64,000 bases of DNA from positions 1-64,000 of the IMG/VR virus record IMGVR_UViG_3300008113_000041; one strand, given 5' to 3'. This DNA is from a virus. How positions within the stretch are numbered: the first letter of the stretch is position 1; every line of letters starts with the position of its first letter. The notes beneath the pieces were generated by a model. The model did no database searches. It was not told where the DNA came from and worked only from the letters and a program-made list of their open reading frames with translations. Of this stretch, positions 8,437-16,226 are shown one piece after another. The position numbers and the translations under genes are program-made.

Positions 8437-9858
8437 ATGGCTATCACTAGCGATTTAGGAGCAGGCGACCTAGTAATGCGTACCAGCGTTTCTGCTGGTA
8501 TTTCAGGACCATTAACAGGCGCAAACAAACTTTGGCTCCCAATTTGGAGCGGCGAGGTTATTCACGCTTATGATGAATATAATGTATTTGAGTCTCTTGT
8601 TGACTCAAAGACTATTGCAAGTGGTGTTGCAATGGAATTCCCAATTACTGGTACAGTAGCTCTTAGATCATCTTGGGCTGCTGGTGAAGAGCTTGGTGGT
8701 GGAGATGCGTCTTCAACAACCATTGCTATCAAGCTTGATAAACGACCAATGGCAGCACACTTTGAAATTGACAACATTGATCTTATGCAAACCCAATGGG
8801 AGTTTAGATCAGAACTTGCTCGTCAGGCTGGTATGACTCTTGCTAATGCAAGAGATAAGCAAATTGCTGCTTATATTGCAAGAGCTGCTACTGAAGATCT
8901 TTGCTTCAATACAGCCTACGATGGTGACGGTACTCCACCAGCAATGGATTTAACACTAGATCCAAGAGCTGTTAATACTGGTCCTGTTTATATTAACACT
9001 AAATTCTTTAATCTTGGTAATACCGCAGCAACCGCTGCAGAAAGAAATAGTGCAGCACTTGCAGCACTACAAACAATTGAAGAATTCTTTGTTTATTTAC
9101 AAACCATTAACGCACCCACTGAAGGTGTCGTTCTTGCTGTAACCCCAAGAGTATTCCAAGATATTCGTTCTCTTGGTGTTGCTAGAGACAACGCTGGTTT
9201 ATTTGGTAGCAATGCTTCAAGTGGTCCTCTCTTTGGTGGCGTAGCTGAAGCTGGTGGTCTAGGCGCACAACTCACTATGGGTATGCACAGTCTTTCTGAT
9301 GCTCTTGAGTATCAGGGTGCAATGATTATTAAGAGCAACCACCTCCCAGTAGCAAACTACGGTGCTGGTGCTATTGGTGAAGCTAGATATAATCTTAACT
9401 TTGGTGATGCTGGTATTTGCGGTCTTCTCTTCCAAAAGAGTTGTGTTGCTTCGCTTAAGCTTCAAGGTCTTAAAGTAGACACTGTTGATGATGTTCGTCG
9501 CAATACTGTATTTACCGTTGCTAGTATGCTAAACGGTACAGGTGTTCTTCGTCCAGAATGCGCTGCTGTACTTATTAAACCAAATGCAGGTAATACACTT
9601 GTTTCTTCAGCATCAGATCCTGGTCAAACCGCAGCATCAACTGTTGAAATCTTTAGAACTACAGCTGCATCTTTTGCTCTAACTACAGCTCAAGCAGATG
9701 CTGGTACTACAGTTCTACTATTAGCCCACCTTGTTGGTGCTGGTGAAGGCGGATTGGTTTCTTCTATTGCTAGATATTCTCTTCGTACTATCTTAGGTAT
9801 GACTAGAGAGTACCTACCAACTGCTGGTGGTTCTTCACCTAGCTTCCCTTATAACTGA
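8437..9858 (+). CDS. Major capsid protein (T7 gp10-like)
   Basis: HK97-fold shell protein. The N-terminal part AITSDLGAGDLVMRTSVSAG leads into KLWLPIWSGEVIHAYDEYNVFESLV, the usual beginning of T7-group capsids, followed by the central MAAHFEIDNIDLMQTQWEFRSE, a long helix, and PTEGVVLAVTPRVFQDI. At 473 residues it is longer than T7 10A (345), with a loop near residues 165-195 and extra sequence near the C-terminus (Ala/Thr-rich, about residues 390-440). Good ribosome site (AAAAGGATAAAACAAA). A strong terminator follows 100 bases downstream. Codon use here includes more CGT and CTT than neighbouring genes, as expected for very high expression. Confidence 0.93.
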   Translation: MAITSDLGAGDLVMRTSVSAGISGPLTGANKLWLPIWSGEVIHAYDEYNVFESLVDSKTIASGVAMEFPITGTVALRSSWAAGEELGGGDASSTTIAIKLDKRPMAAHFEIDNIDLMQTQWEFRSELARQAGMTLANARDKQIAAYIARAATEDLCFNTAYDGDGTPPAMDLTLDPRAVNTGPVYINTKFFNLGNTAATAAERNSAALAALQTIEEFFVYLQTINAPTEGVVLAVTPRVFQDIRSLGVARDNAGLFGSNASSGPLFGGVAEAGGLGAQLTMGMHSLSDALEYQGAMIIKSNHLPVANYGAGAIGEARYNLNFGDAGICGLLFQKSCVASLKLQGLKVDTVDDVRRNTVFTVASMLNGTGVLRPECAAVLIKPNAGNTLVSSASDPGQTAASTVEIFRTTAASFALTTAQADAGTTVLLLAHLVGAGEGGLVSSIARYSLRTILGMTREYLPTAGGSSPSFPYN

Positions 9859-9958
9859 TAGTTATTTGGGATAATTAGTTTTTGGTATTTTCCCCGTTTT
9901 ATAGGAAAGGAGGTATATTGTTTACTCTATCCTAGAAAGGGGGTGATCTTAAATCTAG

Positions 9959-9996
9959 CCTTGGTGGGTCGAAAGGCCCACCAAGGTTTTTCTTTC
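9959..9996 (+). terminator. Strong intrinsic terminator after capsid gene
   Basis: CCTTGGTGGGTC, loop GAAA, GGCCCACCAAGG, then TTTTTCTTTC. Twelve paired positions including one G-U pair and a GAAA tetraloop. It lies between the capsid and tail tubular A genes, the position of T-phi in T7, and would raise capsid mRNA relative to the tail genes. The 100 bases upstream (9859-9958) hold an extra AAAGGAGGTAT like the one before the next gene but no convincing open frame. Confidence 0.9.
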
Positions 9997-10012
9997 TTTA
10001 AAGGAGGTATCT

Positions 10013-10681
10013 ATGGGCTACATTAGTAAACTTGATGCAGTTAATAATATGATGTTGGCAGCGGGTGAAAGCCTAGTTGCCGATCTTGAAGAAGCATCAG
10101 GCATTGACACAGGTATTGCTGTGTTTATTTTAGAGCAAACAAGTCTAGACTATCAATTAAGAGGTCTAGCAAACAATAAGATTGTAAAGAAACTAACACC
10201 AGATTCAGATGGTTATATTTACCTTCCTATGGGGGACGGTGATGAAGATGGTTTAATTTCTGCAAACTTATTGTCAAGTCATTATAATGACGATTCTGTT
10301 CAGTTGGTTGCTAGAATCCTAGAATCTATTCCACCCAAGTTATGGAACATTACCGATGATACAGATAAATGGGATACTAGTGAAGAGTATTATGTAGAGA
10401 TTATTAAAAAACTTAAATGGGAAAATATTGATACAACCACACAAAGATCCATTATGACTAGTGCTATGAGAAACTATCAAATAGCCACACAAGGCGATGG
10501 AGATGCGGATGCGTTCTTTGCTGGTCAAGAAGCCATCTATGGAGCAAAAGCAAAAGCTTCTGATATTAACAGCAAGCGTAGAAATATATTCCTTAGTGGA
10601 GATCCTGTTGTACGAAACTCGGTTAATAGAGTTCCGTTTAGCAATGACCCAGCAAGATTTAGATTCTGGAGAACTAGTTAA
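10013..10681 (+). CDS. Tail tubular protein A (T7 gp11-like gatekeeper)
   Basis: Joins portal and tail nozzle. The start SKLDAVNNMMLAAGESLVADLEEASGIDTGIAVFILEQTS is the characteristic podoviral gp11 opening (NxMLxxxGE). The length of 222 residues is slightly above T7 gp11. It has a strong ribosome site (AAAGGAGG) directly after the terminator, and its stop overlaps the start of the tail tubular B gene (TAATG). Confidence 0.9.
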   Translation: MGYISKLDAVNNMMLAAGESLVADLEEASGIDTGIAVFILEQTSLDYQLRGLANNKIVKKLTPDSDGYIYLPMGDGDEDGLISANLLSSHYNDDSVQLVARILESIPPKLWNITDDTDKWDTSEEYYVEIIKKLKWENIDTTTQRSIMTSAMRNYQIATQGDGDADAFFAGQEAIYGAKAKASDINSKRRNIFLSGDPVVRNSVNRVPFSNDPARFRFWRTS

Positions 10682-13434
10682 TGCCTCCAGTTAGACGATT
10701 AAGTACAAAAAAGGGAGCCACTATTCCAACTAGACTTCCTATTCCATCCCTTAGCGGTGGTGTAGGAAGACAGGCGGCTTCTAAACGAACACCATTTGAA
10801 GCAGAAAATATTGATAATTGTTTTGTAACAATTGAAAGATCTATCGAAAAAAGATCTGGTTTTGAAGTTCTTTCTAAAAGTGATTTAAATAACTATGTTC
10901 TTCAAGATGTTACAACAGATACCATAAGTAATTATTTTTACTATTGGTTAAATATAGACAAGTCTAATAGATTTGTAATTATTATAAACTACAAAGCTAG
11001 ACTAGCAACAGATCGTTTATTTTCTGTTTATAGAATCTTAGAAAATACATGGGAAGATGTAACACCACCATATCAGTGGGATAGTACAGATACTGCATTA
11101 AGTTGGAATGGTACGGATACAATTGAACAGGTAGATGTACGATATCCAGTATATGCCGCTGCTTTTACAACTGCTGGTGGAACGCCAACATTAGCTCAAT
11201 ATAATACTATGTTAGCTAATGGTGTTGTAAAAAGAGAATCAAGACAGTATATTACTTTTGGTTCTATAGTTGAAGATACGGGTGAAAAAGTATATACACC
11301 AAAAGAAGCTTTAAGAATTGTGTCATTAGGAACAAATACACTTATTCTAAATACTTTAGTTTATGCTGGTTTTTCTTCTAGTGAAGATGGTTATGAGTTT
11401 GATTTAAATGGGTATACTACAAATACTGTAGATTTAAAAGGAAGAAAAGTAACTTATTATACAGCAGCTCAAATTGTTAAAACAAACCTAGGTAGACTAT
11501 GGCCTACTGGAACTACTTTACCAAGTGGAGAAACAGCTCTTGCAACTTGGACTACAAAATTTATTCCAGTTGAAGATTTTATCTATGCTGAAATAGATCG
11601 TCCTTGGCTTGGTCAATCCGTTGCTGACTTTTCAGAAATTAGATTTCCACCAGATGAAAATGATTGGTATGCAAATAATGCAGATACTGCTCAATCACCA
11701 AGTGATAATAAAGCACAACTTATGTTACAGGCTTTATATGATAAAGACCACCCATACTTAACAGGTAACTATCCTGTAGGTGGTCGTGGTAAAATATACT
11801 ATTGTGCTGGTCCTTACTTAAGTCAACCATCTGGTTATTATCGTATTATTAGTTTTCCAGAAACAGAAACATATGATCCAAATACAGGGGATGCTATTGC
11901 TGGTGTTACTGGTAAAGGTAGACCATATACACAAAGAATTAGAACACCAGACGCATTCTCTTACCTAGATCCAAATAGAATGCCACAGAATCTTTTATTT
12001 GATTCTGATACTGGTTGGAGACTTCAAACTATTGACTGGACTCCAAGAACAACAGGAAATAGATATACTAATCCTGGTCCTAGTCCTTTCCTTAGTGAAG
12101 ATAAGAAAACAGCTCAACCAGCAAGAATTAACTCTATTGCTGTATTTAGAGATAGACTTTTCTTTTCTGTTGGTGATGTTGTGTTTTCTTCTCAATTAGG
12201 AAACTTTCAGGATCTGTGGATTAATGATCCAACTTCTGTAACAACAGCAGACCCTATAGATTTAAGAGCGTCTTTAAATCAATACGCTGAAATTATATCT
12301 ATGACCCCCTTTGATGAATTCCTTTTTATCAACACAAAAGGAAATGTTCAGTTTGAATTAAAGGGTTCACAGAATGTTATTAGTCCTCTTACTGCAGAAA
12401 TATCACCAACAACCTTTTATGCTACAGCTCCTCTTGTTGATCCTGTACTAATTGGTTCTCAGGTATATTTCTTTGATGCAAAGCGTTTGTATATTTATTA
12501 CTCACAAAAGGTAAGAGGGTTGAATACAGCTGTTGAGTTAAGTTCAACTTGCCCAGACTATTTACCAAAAGAGTTTGATTCCGTTTGTACTGCTGTAGCA
12601 CAAGATACAATTCTTTGTACAGATGCAAACGCAAAGAACAACATCTATCTGTATACAAATAGGTACAGTGGAGAAAGAATTTTACAAAGTGCTTTCTTTA
12701 GATTTGTTTTAAATGAACAAGATCTAGTAGAATCAATGCAAAGTTATGATAACTATTTATATTGTTTAATCTATAGAGAAACAGGCTCACTTTACTTAAC
12801 TCGTTGTTTACTAAGAAGTGACGAGTTATCTGTACCTAAATTAGATTTTTATAGAAAGTTTACAATAAACACAGGTTTAGATGCGTCTTTAACTCAATCA
12901 ATAACCGTTCCTTATGATCTTCCTTATGATAATGTTTACCTTGTATTAGGCGAAGACTTTGAAAATCTTTCTGGAACTATGTATAAAGCACAAACAAATG
13001 TTTTAGGAAACGCCACAGAAGTAACAATTACAGGAATAGATCTATCTAAACATGTTGGTAAAACTTATTACATTGGTGGTTCGTTCTTAATGAATGTTGA
13101 ACTATCAGAACAGTTTTTAAGAGATGATGGAAATAACTCTGTTAATGGTGTTTTAAATCTAAGAACATTGGTTACAAGACACAATAACACAGGACACTAT
13201 AAGGTTATTGTTGAACGACGAGGTAGACCAGAAAACCTAGAGTCTGAATTTAGCTACACTAAATTAGATATCGTAAATGGAACTTACGAAAAAGACGGAG
13301 AGTTTGTGAGTAAAGTCTTTGGTTATTCAGACAACACAAAAATATTTATTCAAAGTGATTTACCTTCTCCTTGTAATATAGTACAGATGGAATTAAAAGG
13401 TAAGTTTAAACAAACATATACATCCTTGAGGTAA
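10681..13434 (+). CDS. Tail tubular protein B (T7 gp12-like nozzle)
   Basis: The nozzle of the short tail, to which fibres attach. It opens with a basic segment and PSLSGGVGRQAASKRTPFEAENIDNC, matching the gp12 start in which the protein announces its samples of genome-end-binding beta-propeller. Characteristic later segments include ARINSIAVFRDRLFFSVGDVVFSSQ and NTKGNVQFELKG. At 917 residues it is longer than T7 gp12 (794). Coupled to gp11 by TAATG; the fibre gene follows after two bases. Confidence 0.9.
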   Translation: MPPVRRLSTKKGATIPTRLPIPSLSGGVGRQAASKRTPFEAENIDNCFVTIERSIEKRSGFEVLSKSDLNNYVLQDVTTDTISNYFYYWLNIDKSNRFVIIINYKARLATDRLFSVYRILENTWEDVTPPYQWDSTDTALSWNGTDTIEQVDVRYPVYAAAFTTAGGTPTLAQYNTMLANGVVKRESRQYITFGSIVEDTGEKVYTPKEALRIVSLGTNTLILNTLVYAGFSSSEDGYEFDLNGYTTNTVDLKGRKVTYYTAAQIVKTNLGRLWPTGTTLPSGETALATWTTKFIPVEDFIYAEIDRPWLGQSVADFSEIRFPPDENDWYANNADTAQSPSDNKAQLMLQALYDKDHPYLTGNYPVGGRGKIYYCAGPYLSQPSGYYRIISFPETETYDPNTGDAIAGVTGKGRPYTQRIRTPDAFSYLDPNRMPQNLLFDSDTGWRLQTIDWTPRTTGNRYTNPGPSPFLSEDKKTAQPARINSIAVFRDRLFFSVGDVVFSSQLGNFQDLWINDPTSVTTADPIDLRASLNQYAEIISMTPFDEFLFINTKGNVQFELKGSQNVISPLTAEISPTTFYATAPLVDPVLIGSQVYFFDAKRLYIYYSQKVRGLNTAVELSSTCPDYLPKEFDSVCTAVAQDTILCTDANAKNNIYLYTNRYSGERILQSAFFRFVLNEQDLVESMQSYDNYLYCLIYRETGSLYLTRCLLRSDELSVPKLDFYRKFTINTGLDASLTQSITVPYDLPYDNVYLVLGEDFENLSGTMYKAQTNVLGNATEVTITGIDLSKHVGKTYYIGGSFLMNVELSEQFLRDDGNNSVNGVLNLRTLVTRHNNTGHYKVIVERRGRPENLESEFSYTKLDIVNGTYEKDGEFVSKVFGYSDNTKIFIQSDLPSPCNIVQMELKGKFKQTYTSLR

Positions 13435-13436
13435 AC

Positions 13437-15368
13437 ATGCCAACAAATTACGATAGAGCTTCTTTAGAGATAACAGGAACTTTTACTGTTCCTATCTCTT
13501 ATTCGACTTTATCTTTGTTTGATTCTATTGCACATAAAGATCAAATTGAAATCTATAGAACAAACATAGAAACATTATATGAAACAGAATTTGCTACTAC
13601 AATAACTTTAACAAGAGATGAAAAGAATGACTTTGGTATTATTAAACCAGAGTGGATTACTTATGATGAAGTAAATAAAACAATTACGGCTATTGCAATT
13701 CCAACAAGCCAACCATTTACTTTAGAGAACTCAACGACAATTAATTACCCAGCTATGGTTGTTGGAGAACCACTAGTTATTCGTAGACGAGTAGTAAACT
13801 CAGATACTTTAGTTGAGTGGATTACTGGATCACGAATTACAGCAGAGCAACTAAACTTACTATCTTCTCAACTTATTGGTATAGGACAAGAAAATAGATT
13901 TGAGCTAGAAGAAAAAGTTGTTAAACTAGAAGATGCTGGTATTGAATATGCTACACCAGCTTATGTTGATGCTACTTTTGATACACTGGCAGATCTTATT
14001 ACACTACCTTCTGGTATTGAAAACGCAAACAATAGAGATAAGTGTTTGGTTGTTTTATCTAGAATTGGATCAGAAAATATTCCACAGGCTGCGGCTTCTT
14101 TAAAATGGGACACAGTTACTAGTCAATTAGAATTAATTGGTTTGGCTTCCCAAACTCAAAATAGATTAGAGTTTTTAGCCAGTGATGGAACAACACTAAT
14201 AAATTACTTTAATCCTAGAGGTGTTTTAAATAACGCTGGTCGTGTATATTATGGTTCTACAACCCCAACAGCACCAAATGCCGCAGATACAGGTCTTTTA
14301 TGGTGGGATACTTCAGCTGGAAACCAAGTATTAAAAGCATGGAATGGTTCAAGTTGGGATTCTTTAACTGTGGGTGCTGGTTCTTATGTAACTATAGATA
14401 CCACACAAACTATCTCGGGAGCTAAAACCTTTTCTGCTGCTACGACTTTTACAAATTCTGTAACTGTAAATAGTACAGGTAATATCTTACTAGGAGCAAC
14501 AGCTGATATTAGAGGTAGCGGCGCAAGTAAATCAATTTTACTACGACCAACATCAAGCGGTTCAGTAGTAACTACTGTTCTTACTGCAACAGACTCACAA
14601 GTTTCCGTTGCAACAGGTAAAGCTTTAGATTATGATACATTAAGCGCAACAGCAAAAACAATTACTTGTACCTTAGCAGACAACCAGACAATAACTGGTG
14701 TTAAAACAATCAACACACATCTTGTACTTGGACCAAGCACTACTTATGGAAACCAAAGTAACATCTTAACTACAACAAGTGCAGCATCAAGTGATGGATC
14801 TAACTTAGTAATGAGAATTAATGGTTCTGCAACAACAAGATATGTAAAGATTAATAAAGAAACAGAAACAACTACTGGTATTGAGTTAAGACCAAAAAAT
14901 CAAGCAGGAAATGGTTCTACTTATCTTCAAGGACCAACTATTCAAAACGACGGTGACTTTACTTTAGGAGCTACGAGTAGAATTAGGAACTTAAAAAACT
15001 GTAGAATTCCTGGGTCGGCTATTATATTTGGAAGAAACGCAGCTAACTTTACAAGTCCTTTAGGAAATATAGGTGGTTTACCTTCTATTCCAGAAGCAAC
15101 CATAACTTGTACACAAACAGGAGCTGGAGTAGTTAGTGTTGCTATAACAAATACAGGAACAACAGAACAACAATATAGAATTACATGGGAACAAATTCAC
15201 CCAGCTACAGTAACAACTGGAACAGTTTCTCACTTTATTGTTCCTGTTGGAGCAGATACGATTACATTAGCTGGAGGAGCAAATACAACATGGACAATAA
15301 CAACATCACACTCTGGTACTTATAATGCTAACTATCATACTAAGATTTATGTAACGGTTATCTACTAA
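13437..15368 (+). CDS. Tail fibre protein with T7 gp17-type N-terminus
   Basis: Receptor-binding fibre of 643 residues. The N-terminal 150 residues resemble the gp17 tail-attachment domain: repeated fibre-typical segments YRTNIETLYETEFATTI and WITGSRITAEQLNLLSSQL with a following helical stretch ENRFELEEKVVKLED. The middle is a Thr/Ser/Ala-rich beta-repeat shaft with AANAADTGLLWWDTSAGN-like short motifs, and the C-terminus is a beta-rich tip after residue 530. Follows tail tubular B directly, as expected for an attachment partner. Confidence 0.88.
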   Translation: MPTNYDRASLEITGTFTVPISYSTLSLFDSIAHKDQIEIYRTNIETLYETEFATTITLTRDEKNDFGIIKPEWITYDEVNKTITAIAIPTSQPFTLENSTTINYPAMVVGEPLVIRRRVVNSDTLVEWITGSRITAEQLNLLSSQLIGIGQENRFELEEKVVKLEDAGIEYATPAYVDATFDTLADLITLPSGIENANNRDKCLVVLSRIGSENIPQAAASLKWDTVTSQLELIGLASQTQNRLEFLASDGTTLINYFNPRGVLNNAGRVYYGSTTPTAPNAADTGLLWWDTSAGNQVLKAWNGSSWDSLTVGAGSYVTIDTTQTISGAKTFSAATTFTNSVTVNSTGNILLGATADIRGSGASKSILLRPTSSGSVVTTVLTATDSQVSVATGKALDYDTLSATAKTITCTLADNQTITGVKTINTHLVLGPSTTYGNQSNILTTTSAASSDGSNLVMRINGSATTRYVKINKETETTTGIELRPKNQAGNGSTYLQGPTIQNDGDFTLGATSRIRNLKNCRIPGSAIIFGRNAANFTSPLGNIGGLPSIPEATITCTQTGAGVVSVAITNTGTTEQQYRITWEQIHPATVTTGTVSHFIVPVGADTITLAGGANTTWTITTSHSGTYNANYHTKIYVTVIY

Positions 15369-15664
15369 TGAGTCCAGAATTAAATACACTAACAGTCGAA
15401 GAACTTCTAAAGATATTGGGAGTTCTTGTAATTCCAGTTATTGGTGCTGTTGTTTGGACTACAACTGTTATGTTTAGTATGAAAGCTGATATCAAAGCTT
15501 TAGAAACTATGGTAAAAGCTTTGAAAGATAATGAAAGTCAGCGTATTGATAGATTAGAAAAGAATCTAAATGAGATTCGCAGTTTAGTCACAGCTTTATT
15601 AGTTAACTTTGCCAAACAAAATGTTAAGATAGACACTTTTGACGAAAGGAATAAACATGATTAA
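15368..15664 (+). CDS. Holin-like small membrane protein
   Basis: A 98-residue protein with one clear hydrophobic segment at about residues 14-36 (LKILGVLVIPVIGAVVWTTTVMF) followed by a coiled-coil region of regularly spaced Leu/Ile (IKALETMVKALKDNESQRIDRLEKNLNEI). The next gene encodes a lipoprotein. One membrane segment plus coiled coil, between fibre and terminase genes, fits a T7 gp17.5-like holin or a spanin partner, but no sequence signature decides this. Start overlaps the fibre stop (TAATG). Confidence 0.6.
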   Translation: MSPELNTLTVEELLKILGVLVIPVIGAVVWTTTVMFSMKADIKALETMVKALKDNESQRIDRLEKNLNEIRSLVTALLVNFAKQNVKIDTFDERNKHD

Positions 15665-16226
15665 ACATTTAGTTTTATCCACAGTTATTCTTTTTGGTTG
15701 TTCTAGTGTAAAAGAAATCTCTTCAAGCAATCAAAATATCCAAGACAAAGCTATTCAGTCAAAGGAAAAATTTGAATTCATCCACGAAGAAACCAGAGGC
15801 CCAGAAGTCCCAGATTTTATTAAAATCCACGAAGTCTCCGCACAAGGGATTCTTGAACAGACCCATATCATTGAGGAAACCAAGGACATTGTACAAGCTA
15901 CCACGGGCGTAAAAGACATTACTCCTTGGTGGTCTGAAATGATTGTCTATGTTATGGTTTGTTTATCAATCCTTGGGGTTATCTTTGGTCTTTGGTATCT
16001 TGGCGTTGGTCATCTAACTAAAGCTTTGTTTATGAGAATTGGTTTTATTTCTGCAGCTAAGAAAGACGAAGCAAAATTATTTTTAGATGCATTAGACACA
16101 AGTAACAAAACAACAATCGAAGAAGCAATTGCTGCTTTAAGAGCAAGAGATACAGAACTGGATCTTGCTTTTAAAAAAGAAAAGAAGGTGAGAAATGCCA
16201 GGAAACAGAGTAACACAACCAGTTAA
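15657..16226 (+). CDS. Lipoprotein with an additional membrane segment
   Basis: A 189-residue protein. The first 14 residues are a lipoprotein signal with lipobox LFG|C (Cys15), so a lipid-anchored mature N-terminus is predicted. Residues 20-90 are polar, and a second strong membrane segment spans about 95-120 (VYVMVCLSILGVIFGLWYLGVG), followed by a charged helical tail. ATG 15657 has AAGGAATAAAC before it and is preferred over an earlier in-frame ATG at 15639. A lipid anchor plus an inner-membrane span would make it a possible one-piece spanin linking both membranes; this is inference. It overlaps the next gene by 32 bases. Confidence 0.65.
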   Translation: MIKHLVLSTVILFGCSSVKEISSSNQNIQDKAIQSKEKFEFIHEETRGPEVPDFIKIHEVSAQGILEQTHIIEETKDIVQATTGVKDITPWWSEMIVYVMVCLSILGVIFGLWYLGVGHLTKALFMRIGFISAAKKDEAKLFLDALDTSNKTTIEEAIAALRARDTELDLAFKKEKKVRNARKQSNTTS

